DNA from: Carex sylvatica
Taxonomy: Eukaryota > Streptophyta > Magnoliopsida > Poales > Cyperaceae
DNA length: 64,000 nucleotides
Direction of reading: 5' to 3'
Assembly: GCA_964058845.1 (NCBI GenBank)
Contig: CAXKVR010000060.1
Location: forward strand, 434,001 to 498,000
Shown piece by piece: positions 54,087 to 64,000 of the stretch. The notes under the pieces were generated by a model. That model worked only from the letters and a program-made list of their open reading frames with translations. It did no database searches and was not told the origin of the DNA. A program made the translations under genes and the position numbers. Position 1 is the stretch's first letter. Each line of letters starts with the position of its first letter.

Positions 54087-56857
54087 TACTTGTCACACCC
54101 CGTGGCCACGGATCGCGACAGTCCCCCACCGTAAGCATACAACTTCGTGTATGCTTACAAGGCAATTAACATTTACATTCAGAAGTTCACAAAAAAATAA
54201 TATGAAAACAAGTTCATATATATAAATCCTGAGTACACAGTCTGGTCAGAGTTTAATACATCAAAAGTATCTCATCCGGATACTAACCCTAAGGCCTATC
54301 CTAAAGCTATACAACAAAAAAAATATATATCTAAGGTCATATAAGGGCATACTACCAAAGGCCTACTACTCGCGTGTCTCTCCGGAATCAGTCGTACCAA
54401 AACCTGTAAAGTAACCCGAAGGGTGGGGGTGAGAATAAATTCTCACTGCGAATTTGCCACAGTTAGATTATTGGACTTGCAATCAAACTCCATATTAAAA
54501 AATAAAATCTATACAATAGCAATTCAAATAGATACATATTCATAATTAAAGGGATGCATATGCTCGACAACAATTAATCAAATGACTCACAGTTAACAGA
54601 ATTTTCAATATGAAGTTCAAACAAACACACATTTGGCTTAACTAATTTATTTATTAGGGCTTATAGCAACTACAGATGTTCAATCGAGCTGGACCATTTA
54701 TCTGGCTCTCGTATGTAGGGTTATTGACACCTACAGACGTCCACCGAGCTGGACCCTTTATCTGACAACCATCTGTAATTGCTTAGCTTAACCATTTCCT
54801 AAGGTCTGGTTCAAGTCATATAAAGAAAATTCACTTTGAAATCATTCCAATTATCGTAATATTCAATTGACCGTCCAAACGCATTAACACGTAGGAAAAT
54901 GCCTCCGAGCCACAGACGTTACACTTGTCACCCACGATTTCAATCCACATATCAATATAATCACTCACCCCTCGTCCCAACAGATACTGAAAAAATTGAG
55001 GGCCATTCATCTAAAGCGCTAGAAGGATCCCGAGCTCAAAGTCAGCTATACAGCTCAACTTCGTAAATCCACTCACATGTATATTCTCAATCAGCAATTC
55101 GTGATGACTCTCAACCATAATCAGATCATAACATATCAACACAACTGATAACCATACAAGCATGCAAATCATTCGAGTCAAGTCAATTCGAGTTTAATTT
55201 GATTGGGCTATGCAAATGATTTACGCAATTCAATGATGCAACAATCAGACGTTCAACATAACAAACGAATAAAGCATTTAATTCATGAAAATAAAATATC
55301 AAATAAGTCCAAGAATCCCGCACCTGTTTATGACGAGCGTATCGCTTAATTATGGATTAGACGTCTCGAAATGTCCCACGAATTCCTGCTCGATTGAGCC
55401 TACACCTATATTACATATATACTTGGTTTAATCTTGGTTCAACGGTCGAGATGCTTACTCGAGTTTATTAATGGCTTATACATTCTTTAACCAATTCCTA
55501 TGCTTTGGTATCGATTCTTTTGATTCCTTCTTTCTTACTAAAAATCTCTAAAACGTCACACATTTACATCTAGGTCCTCTAACCATATACAATTCTAATT
55601 AGGTCAATTTGTAGGTATACCCATTTACCGTCTCACTATTTTGGTTCTCACAACCTTTCAATTTGCCGATTAATTAAACCCTAATTTGGTCGAAATTTGA
55701 ATTAATCGCTAGATGTCAAGGTTGAGGGAGAGGTTTACCGATTATAAGTCTATTTGGTTGGCTAATCAATCAACAATATTTTCCAAAATTCAGATTTGGT
55801 ACAAAATTCTAAAAATAGAAATCCAAAATAGAGATGAAATTGAGAAAAGAATCGACAAATAAATAACAAAGAAGCTTAAAGGAGATAGACTATTAGCAAT
55901 TTAAACACAAATCTCGGGTTTATAACGAAAACCCGAATAATGGTGAAATTAGGGTTTCGAGAGAGAATAGAAGATGAGGGAATACCGGATGGGAGAGCAA
56001 GATGAGATGATCAACCGACTTCTCAATTCTTTCTTCAAATTAACGGGAGGTTGGGTGAGTTTTGGAGGGAGAGGAGGCTCTCTCTCTCTTTTCTTCTTTC
56101 TTTTGGTGGAACACACACAAGCACAGGGGAAAGGGGGCGGAAGGGAAGAGAGAAAGAAAAAGAGAAAATCTAGAATTTGGTTAAATGCGGACGCACTCAA
56201 TTTCAGTGCGAGTCGGCCACCCGCACTCAGCACTTGGCAGAATTTCAGCAGCTCAGAAAACACAGAAATATACACGAGTGCGGACGCACTCACATACAGT
56301 GCGGGTCAGTCACCCGCACTTAGCACTTAGACATATTTTAGGAATTCAACAAAACACAGGAAATTCATGAGTGCGGACGCACTCAGTACTTAGTCGAATT
56401 TTCATCAAATTTGCACTTCTCAGAAAAATATCTGAGGCTAATGCGTCCGCATTCAAATCCAGTGCGGGTCAACTCATCCGCACTCGTATAAATTCATAAA
56501 TTAACAAAAAGAAAACTGGAGTCAGTGCGGATCATCCATCCTCACTCACTACCAGTGCGGACACACTAGAAGAATTTCAGAAAATGAATTAAGGAGAACA
56601 GGAGCCAGTGCAGATCAGCCACCCGCACTCACCACCAGTGCGGACGCACTAAACCTGTAGATAGTCAGAATTTCATATTTTTGACGCCGTTTCAATTTTT
56701 AGCGAACTCGGAACATATTTTAAAGTCAACATTGGACTTGCTTATCTAGGGAAATATTATTTTAAATTTAAATTTTTATTTCGTTAGCACGATTTTCGAT
56801 TCTTGCTTTTAAAACTTTTAAATATTAATTGTTAAAATTCCGTAACGTAACAATACT
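54087..56857. mobile_element. Solo LTR (2761 bp), probably Ty3/gypsy
   Basis: 54092-56852 starts tgtcacaccccgtggccacg, ends cgtaacgtaaca, and is flanked by atact on both sides (54087-54091 and 56853-56857). No internal retroelement coding region is present, as expected after LTR-LTR recombination. Length and the TGTCACRCCCC-type start suggest a Tekay/Del-like chromovirus; that assignment is inference. Confidence 0.78.
56186..56655. repeat. gtgcggacgcactc repeats inside the solo LTR
   Basis: Short modules agtgcggacgcactcaat and cagtgcgggtcagtcacccg recur about five times with spacing of roughly 80-110 bp. The modules are palindromic (gtgcg...cgcac). Confidence 0.75.
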
Positions 56858-57064
56858 ACATATTTTTTATGTTTTTAGTTAAGGTTAAAATGTATACTTT
56901 ATAAATTTAAGATGAGTTTTAATAGAAAAGACAATTAAATGGACAAATTTGTGAGTTTTTAAAATTTTAAAAGGGTAAATAAGATACTATAAATTTTAGA
57001 GGAAGAAATATGTTAATTTTAGAGTTTTTGAAGGGTACATACGCAAAAAATTTCCTAAATTCCA

Positions 57065-58214
57065 TGGATTTTAAATTTTTTAGTTTACATCATTTCAATT
57101 ATTCTACATTTTAAAAATCCAATACAATTATAACATCAACATTTATAATTACAATACAAATAAAATGAAAATGCTTCTAGCACCAAAAATTTGGATTTGA
57201 AATGGCTTCTATCAGTAGCATTCCGATAACTTTTCTTATGAAGCAATCAAACAATTTCCTAACAACTAAATTTTCATTCCTCAAAAGTATATAATTCAAA
57301 AGAAAGAAACAAATTATCCGGTTGATACCATCCAAATATCCAATACAAATAATAAATAAAATCATCTATATTACCAATATCAAGACAAGAGCTGGTTTGA
57401 CTTTTGACAAAGTAGAAATTTTCTCCTTGTTTTCATTCAATTTTGGAATTTGGACACAAACCAAACACGTCTTATTTTGTTTTGTATCTCAAGTAACTTT
57501 GGCCACAAACGAGAAGTTAAAAAAGGCAAACAAAAGCAACGTATTAACGCTCCAGCTGTGGTTGCATCTACCTCGCAAGTTCTAGACAACTTCACAGGTT
57601 ATCTACAGTACTGAGACCACTGGAGGTGTCCTGTTCAAATCTGTAACACTAATTTATACCAACAAAAGTACACAGATGCGATGCTATGTACAGTTGTACT
57701 TTCTATCTTAAAATATACTTCATATTTACTCAGAAGTTACGCTAAACTAACTTGCGTATCCTTTTCAAATTTTAAAAATTAACAGTTCATCTAACAGTCT
57801 AACAGTCATGTGAAAAAGACAATTTATTAAGCACTTTCCACGTGAGATTTCAGGCTTGGAAACAGCAAGTTTTTATTATACATTTAATTATATGAATATT
57901 ATTTTACAAAGTGCAAACCATAAATATTGCAGATAATCCTTGTGTTTAGCAAGTAAAGTTAAACCAAGACAAGATAAATGCTAAATTACTTTTAAATTTC
58001 TTAAAATATTAGTGTTTGATAGTAGAAAAAAAAATATATATCTTCATGTATAATGTTAGTAAGTGAATTATTTGAGATTAAAATCACTGACAAATTGGTC
58101 TTACTAATATTCAAATTCAACTTCTTTATATATTAAAAAAAAGAGTAATTATATGAAATCTCCACTCCTATTTCCCATCACCCCCATCTCTTAAACCTCG
58201 TATGCATGTTTTTA
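57065..58214. other. No gene recognised
   Basis: AT-rich. The small frames at 57177-57585 lack domains. Confidence 0.5.
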
Positions 58215-59965
58215 GAGGTGAATTTTTTTTTTTCAATGTCGTCCACATTTTTCACGATCTATGAGAAATTTTGCAAATCTAAAATCACGAACGTATTCTA
58301 CACAATTTTATCTTTCAAATGAGATCCATGATGACATACTTTCAGGTTTATCGTCACACAAGTATTTATACCTCGTCGTGCAAGTATTTATACCTATACT
58401 TGTAACTATTTATCTCCAATCGTGGACCCCGCATCCACATCAATCTTCCCCAATCGTCTCTGCATCAACATTTCTCTAACAAAAATAGTTGACCACATAG
58501 GTATAAATACTTCAGTGCGTAGGTAAAAATACTTGTAATACTTGATATTAATACTTTTAAATGTCAGCAGTGTCATATGTGTAAAATACTAGGTATAAAT
58601 ACTTAAATGACGAGTTATAAATACTTGTGTGACGATGAGCTCGAAAGTATGTCATCATGGATCTCATTTGAAAGATAAAATTGCATAGAAGACGTTCTGT
58701 TGTTCTAGCAATAATCTTTTTTTGTCTATTTGACTAATTTGCAAAAATATACAATTATTAAATTTTATGATTTCTTCTACTTTTGAAAGGTATGCAGGTT
58801 CAAGTCAAATGAAATTGTAATATGGAATACTTGAACTGAAAAAATCATGAAGACACTTATCAAGAATACAAATTGTAAAATCATAAACTTGGTAAAGTAA
58901 GTTTGAGGCTGTTTAAACTGAGAACAAACATTGATAACGTTTGTAAAACATTGTAACATTTTTAGCCTGTCAGAAACGTTGAAGTAACATCTTGATCAAA
59001 CTCAGAAGAAAGTTGAAACATTGTAACGTTTATAAAACGTTATAACGATTTAAGAATGTCAGAAATACTGAAGCACAGCTGTATCAAATTCAAATTTAAT
59101 CACAAACATTAGAATCTCAGAAATACTAAAGCACAGTTGTATCAAATTCAAATTTAATTACAAACGTTGGTAACGTTTGTCAATCGTTACAACGATTTAA
59201 TCAAATCAGCGTTGTAACGTTTTAATTAAATCTGAGATTCAAAAATTCATGTTTTTGATCAAGTTAGAGTCAGTGTAAATCGTTACGTAACATTTTACAA
59301 TCATTGTAATATTTTACTGAGCTTTCAGAAAATTGAAATCCTAAATCGCATTTTGAATTAAAACGTTACAACGTTTTAATTCAAACAGCTGATTAAACAG
59401 TTGTTTCTATAAATAGGGCTTTGGACTTTCTTCCCAAAGCATCTCAGCCGACCCTAATTTTTTAAAACACAATTTTGTGAGAGCTTTAGTTACTCTATTG
59501 TTATGAGAGCTTAAAACTTTAAAATATCTCAAACAACCTCAAGCCCACTTTACTAATCTTAAGTTAGATTAGGTTAGAGTGATCTATTGAGTGTTTCTCT
59601 TGAGTAGCTTAAACTAAAAGACCTTGTTCTCATCTCTAGTTGGCTGATTGACTTTCCGCTTAGATTGTAAGAGCTCGACGGTTCATAAGTTGTAATTCTT
59701 TCGTATTGGATAATAGAAAGACGCATCTAGAAGAGGTTGCGAAGCTCCGGAGACGTAGGCATTTGTTTTGTCGAACTCCGTTATCATCTCGCGTGTTAAT
59801 TCTCTCTAAACTCATCTATTTACTTTCAATTGCAATTTATTTTCAGTTTTTGAGTTATTAGCGGTGCACTTAGTATACACACGTTTGTGATTTTAGATTC
59901 GCAAAATTTCTTATAGATCGTGAGAAATGTGGACGAGATTGAACAAATAAAATTAGGAGAATAAT
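58215..59965. mobile_element. Fold-back element split by a solo LTR
   Basis: Left arm (about 58232-58380: gtccacatttttcacgatct, tctttcaaatgagatccatg) pairs with a right arm in two pieces: 58600-58697 and 59882-59940 (agatcgtgagaaatgtggac). The break in the right arm is the nested LTR. Inner palindromes around acaagtatttata complete the fold. Outer limits are approximate. Confidence 0.7.
58693..59886 (+). mobile_element. Solo LTR (about 1184 bp), probably copia
   Basis: 58698-59881 starts tgttgttctagc and ends gtatacaca. Flanks are cgttc and cgttt (one transition). A TATA box (ctataaatagggct) lies at 59407, and a U5-like stretch follows (ggagacgtaggcatttgttt, near 59748) as in SIRE/Maximus-type LTRs. 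It has many gtaacgtt motifs between 58900 and 59380. No internal coding region. Confidence 0.65.
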
Positions 59966-62900
59966 GGAGAATGAGAGTGAAAGGACAATTATCAGGCTCT
60001 AAAAAAAGTATTAATGTTGATCCTATGTGTGTTAAGAAATGCTATGTCAAAGAAGGGAATAATTTATGTATGTTCTTTATCAAGGCGGAGCCAAAAGTTT
60101 ATTCGGAGTAAGAAAAAAATATTATATTTTCATTATGGAACATAATTTTTGTAAAAACTTTATTTTGCAAAAAAAAAAAAAAAAAAAAATCAAACAGTCA
60201 TATATTCATGATAAATTTGACTAGTATTGTTGAGCAGTCAAATTTAGGTTGGATGTCACTCGAATCATTTGTCTCATATCTCAAAATTGACCGATCTTTT
60301 TAAAAATTATCAAACATTTATTAAACCGTTTGAAATTATTGTCTATCTAAATCAGGTATGTACTTCAACAGACTTACTATAAATTAATGAGCTATTAATT
60401 GGATTTTAATAAAGCTTTTATATACTACACCATCATTATTGTTTGAGTTCAAGAAAAAAAAATATTATGTGAATTTATACAATATTTCATAGGAATTTAA
60501 AGTTTGGTTAACCCTTCAAGTGGCCAAATGATTATTGCCTTATGGAACATTTATTCATCTCTCCATGTGCAGAAGCCAACAAAATTGCAAACTATTAATA
60601 TTGAATTAATTTAGATAACTATAGACTTGGAATGGTTCATTGATAAGGGATACACCTAACCAATCATTTCTCTCCTGTCATTATTTTGAAAATATTAATT
60701 ATAAATGATTGTTACCACTTGTTTTATCACAATCACCAATATTTATTATTTTTAATACTTGTAGCTCTCTGTGAGGTGATATGTTACAATCCCCAACGGC
60801 TAGTATAATCAACATTTTGAAAAAACCATGTGATACAGATTTGAAAAAATAAATAACAATAAAATGCTAATAAAAGAATAACTGATCAGAATAGTTATAT
60901 TAACCACTTTTAAAAAGGAATACGGAACATCTAAAAAATATAACTTTCGGGGTTTAAATTGGAAAAATGTAAGAGGATGTCAATTTCCTTTTTTTCTTGA
61001 GGGCCAGAAATTTTTGCTTTAAAATAAAATTTGCACAAAATTAAAAGTACATTGCTTGCAAAATTAACAATTTTGTACTCTAAATTTTATAATTTTTATA
61101 AATACTTAAACTTCTAGCTCTCTTTATAAAATAAAATTATATTATAATAACTTATTTAATCTCTCCAATTTTAATTTTCTAATTCCATCCCTGACATTAT
61201 CTTATATGACATTTTTTATTTTTAAAATCACACTAAATTACCCTCTCTCTATTTGGGGTAAAGGAATATTTTAAATGCTTCAAGAAGGGATACGCGGTGA
61301 ACCGAATAGGGAAAAGTTTTAATCCATGATCCTGATTGATTTGATTTGATTATGATCTTGGAACCGTCCGTTTTTCATCCAACGGTTGTCTGTACTTCCA
61401 TCTTATTATTGTATTGAAGTCTTGAATTATAACCATTTATGAGGATGTAATTTGTAGTATTAAATACTTCAGATAATGTATTAAATTCTTTGAAATAAAT
61501 TAATAATAAAATAGGGTTGTTGAAAGCAAAAGGCCAGCTTTCTAGCCAACCACCGAGCAATTGATCAATTATTTCGTCTTTATTTAATTGTGCATTTTGT
61601 GCATTTAATCATGTCAATTTTATCATTATCGGTACATTTACTAGTTTTAAAATTTAAAAGTAAAGAAAAAGAACGCACGAATTTATTAGTCCAAAACCAG
61701 TTATGTTCTCAAAAATTATAATTAATATTCAGAATTCGAAAATGATTTTGTCACCTTGACAATTCATGATTCAAATATATTATAAATATAAGTCAAAGAT
61801 AATTCAATTTTTTCTATAATTGCTAAATAATACATCTAACAATGACATTTGTATAAAATACATTTGGCAGTCACTGTCAATATATATATTTTAAAAAATA
61901 TTTTTATTAAATAAATAAAATGTTTTACAAAAATTAAGAATAATGTGGGACAAATATAAAAATACGGCAGTTATTCAGAAGAATAATTATGCAAATTCAA
62001 AAATATTTGGGAAAGAAACTGAAAAAAAGAATAATTATGCAATACAGCAGTTATTCAGAAGTAAATGGTAGGGGGTCCCAATGTCAGTAGCACGCTTTAC
62101 CCGTTAAAGATATTAACTCATTTGGTTCAACACGGAACTGAAAATCAAAGAAACAAACAGAGGAAACCACCGCAAACAACACAGACCAAAATCCTCTCCA
62201 GCGTTGGAAGCACGTCCATCAGGCCTCAGGGTGAAATGACATTCATTTTAGATAAACACGAATCACGAGGTAAGAGATCAGGTGAATTTAGTTAAGTGTA
62301 CCTCATTGTAGAGGATATATGGAAAATGGACACACTGATCGAGGCAGCAAAAGAAACGCCGTACAAAGGGAGTAAAGGACCGACACCTTCAGTGGAAAGT
62401 ACCTGGAACAACAACGCTACACGCCGAGTCCATGTAAAAGACAGATGCTACGATTCTAGCCTTCTAGGAATTAAATTGGTCAATTTGTTATCCAGCACCA
62501 AATTGTCTACTATTTTAACTAAGCCACCTTCTTTGTGGCTCTAAATTTATCTTTTGGTCCTAATCTTGAGAGGAAAATAAAATATATAATATTCAATATA
62601 TTATGTGCATTGTATTTTAATAACATTAATGATAAGTTGAATATTGAATGTACTATAACATATTAACATAGCTTGTGTAACAAGGGTCAATAATGACTAA
62701 ATTACGTCTCAATAGTTTATTTTATTTTATGTGCATTGTATAGTTTGATAATTATATTTCTTCCACAATTGTGTTATGTGATATGACAACAGTGATGCTA
62801 ATATCTTAATTTAAATTCATTGTATTTTTTTTTACAGAGCTAATATCTTAACTTTATTTTTGCATTTGCATTTCCTAGATTTTCCACAATTTAATAATAT

Positions 62901-63058
62901 CGATTTACCTTACACTGTACGTAGATCAAACAATATATATTTAATTTTGAAGTATCATTTAATCCTGTAATATTATCTGGGACAGCATTTAATACACCCA
63001 TGTAACAAAGCGCGTAGTTATGATAATATAATACCACCTTTGGTTCCGATCGCACCCC
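59966..63058. other. AT-rich, no gene supported
   Basis: No domain recognised. 61960-62060 has a short duplication (cagcagttattcagaag-like). 62040-62545 is less AT-rich with two adjacent short open frames of unknown meaning (62065-62295, 62296-62544). The last ~100 bp is the promoter-proximal region of the arabinogalactan gene. Confidence 0.5.
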
Positions 63059-63178
63059 TTTATATATACCCTTTTCAGCACCACTCACACCTCCTCTCAC
63101 TCTAAACCCTAACCCTAGATCTACTCTCACAGTCTCACTCCACCATCTCTCTCTCCCTCTCTACAGCAGATCCAGACA
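63058..63178 (+). promoter_or_regulatory. Core promoter and 5' UTR of the arabinogalactan gene, with telo-box
   Basis: A TATA box (tttatatatacc, about 63058-63070) is followed about 35 bp later by a telo-box aaaccctaa (63104-63112) and then CT-rich leader sequence up to the ATG. Telo-boxes close to the start site are typical of plant genes active in dividing cells. Confidence 0.65.
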
Positions 63179-63613
63179 ATGGCGCGCCTACACTTCCTCG
63201 CCGCGGCTCTCGCCGTTCTCTTCATCTCCGCCACCGCTCAGGCCCCTGGCGCCGCTCCCGCCGCCGCTCCTACCACCGCCCCACCAACTCCCGCACCCGT
63301 CTCGCCTCCTCCTGCAACTCCACCAACTCCCGCTCCCGTTACACCTCCAACTCCCGCACCCATGTCACCTCCTCCGGCGACTCCACCACCGGCCGCAGTC
63401 CCTGCCCCTTCAACCGCGCCCGCTACCCCCCCGGCAGCCACTCCTCCTTCGACTCCTGAGGGCTCTCCAAACGCTTCTCCTCCTTCTCCTCCATCCTCCA
63501 TGACACCAGCAGAGGCTCCTGGCACCACCCCTAGCGGGTCAAGCGCCGCTGGATTCTCAGCCTCCTGGATTGCCTCTGCTGCGGTCGCCGCTGCCGTCGC
63601 CTATGCCTTCTAA
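63179..63613 (+). CDS. Classical arabinogalactan protein (144 aa)
   Basis: A short secreted cell-wall and plasma-membrane proteoglycan core. Residues 1-22 are a signal peptide (LHFLAAALAVLFISATAQA). Residues 23-120 are built from Ala-Pro, Thr-Pro and Ser-Pro dipeptides (APGAAPAAAPTTAPPTPAP, VSPPPATPPTPAP twice), the signal for proline hydroxylation and arabinogalactan attachment. Residues 121-144 (SAAGFSASWIASAAVAAAVA) are a C-terminal hydrophobic GPI-anchor signal with small residues before it as cleavage site. No introns. Length and composition fit classical AGPs; no Lys-rich stretch is seen, so it is not the Lys-rich subclass. The GC-rich opposite-strand frame is a shadow. Which AGP number it corresponds to cannot be said. 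Confidence 0.93.
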   Translation: MARLHFLAAALAVLFISATAQAPGAAPAAAPTTAPPTPAPVSPPPATPPTPAPVTPPTPAPMSPPPATPPPAAVPAPSTAPATPPAATPPSTPEGSPNASPPSPPSSMTPAEAPGTTPSGSSAAGFSASWIASAAVAAAVAYAF

Positions 63614-64000
63614 GTCTGATGGATGTGGATCTCGTGAGATCTGTTCTTCGAGAGGGGTGGGGTTTTAATTTTTCGCACATATAATTAATGTTTGTTATTA
63701 TCATTATTTGTTCTCTATCTGGAGATCATTTTTAGTTTGTGGATCGACATTTGCTGATTTCATTCTGATCTTTTTTATTTATTTTGTTTGAGACTTGTCA
63801 GAGAGAGAGATCGGGAGAGTTTAGTGGTGCCTCTGTTTGTATTATTTCATTTTCTAGTGGATTCTTTCTGTAATTTCGTTGTCTTTTTCCTTTTTCTTAG
63901 TTAATTTCATTTCACATCAAATTTCTCTTACAATTAGTTTGTGTACAAATGTATAATTGCCAGATCTGAACTTAGATACTGAACACTGCCACCTTAGTTC
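63614..64000 (+). other. 3' UTR and flank of the arabinogalactan gene
   Basis: T-rich sequence following the stop, consistent with a 3' UTR. No single polyadenylation signal stands out. Confidence 0.45.

Larger units (their letters stand above)
53701..57064. mobile_element. Long-TIR element split by a solo LTR
   Basis: The outer arms 53710 to about 53890 and about 56880 to 57055 are inverted partners (for example ttttccctctaaattttata with tataaattttagaggaagaa). Without the nested LTR the element is about 580 bp. Possible 9-bp TSD taaattata / taaattcca (7 of 9). Long arms and 9-bp TSD fit a non-autonomous Mutator-like element. Confidence 0.7.

Noticed and set aside
63238..63528. 96-residue Gly/Ala-rich frame on the minus strand
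   Set aside because: Antisense shadow of the Pro/Ala-rich arabinogalactan coding region.
1..64000. tRNA, rRNA or small nuclear RNA genes
   Set aside because: No cloverleaf or known RNA core was recognised by eye; the tRNA-like matches are primer-binding sites of copia elements.

Overview
This is nuclear DNA from a flowering plant, most likely a eudicot. It is AT-rich and gene-poor, and the intact genes and relics are typical plant families: an RPM1-type NLR, a WAK receptor kinase, a classical arabinogalactan protein and a plant mobile domain (PMD) gene. I cannot name the species. No prokaryotic, organellar or viral genome features were seen. Everything was read by eye; no search was run.

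Only two host genes look intact: a CC-NB-ARC-LRR resistance gene (39203-41941, +) and a short arabinogalactan protein gene (63179-63613, +). The rest is largely a mosaic of nested transposons, and many ends can be fixed to the base by target-site duplications (TSDs).

Layout. 844-6323: hAT element with perfect 12-bp terminal inverted repeats (TIRs), 8-bp TSD, a decayed transposase and nested MITEs. 6348-7999: 5' part of a copia retrotransposon (LTR, gag, start of protease) inserted in a relic of a GPI-anchored protein gene (8000-8333). 9051-10629: internally deleted copia element with both LTRs. 10902-11509: 608-bp non-autonomous hAT-like element. 12531-12699: MITE. 12760-14600: first of three related copies of an NLR 5' leader region. 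16775-22996 (-): WAK-like kinase gene broken by three frameshifts and by a young copia element (17300-20168). That element's single 714-codon ORF joins gag, a captured PB1-domain segment of a host PHOX/CLMP1-like gene, and the end of copia RNase H. 24748-27405: 5'-truncated MULE. 27830-28260: second NLR leader copy. 28529-34470: MULE with about 180-bp TIRs and perfect 9-bp TSD, carrying a spliced PMD gene (+) and a degenerate transposase (-) that collide at one junction. 35520-36700: third leader copy, which appears to belong to the intact NLR gene. 44255-45462: two inverted hAT-like elements side by side sharing a thrice-repeated TSD. 46567-46952: fold-back element. 49785-53100: satellite-like arrays. 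53710-57055: long-TIR element split by a 2.76-kb solo LTR. 58215-59965: fold-back element split by a 1.18-kb solo LTR. 63060-64000: arabinogalactan protein gene.

Theme: host defence-type genes (NLR leaders, WAK) sit in a transposon graveyard. Several reading frames are broken by changes that look like C-to-T on one strand, as expected from decay of methylated cytosines in silenced DNA. The strongest candidates for something undescribed are the PB1-carrying copia element and the PMD/transposase MULE.
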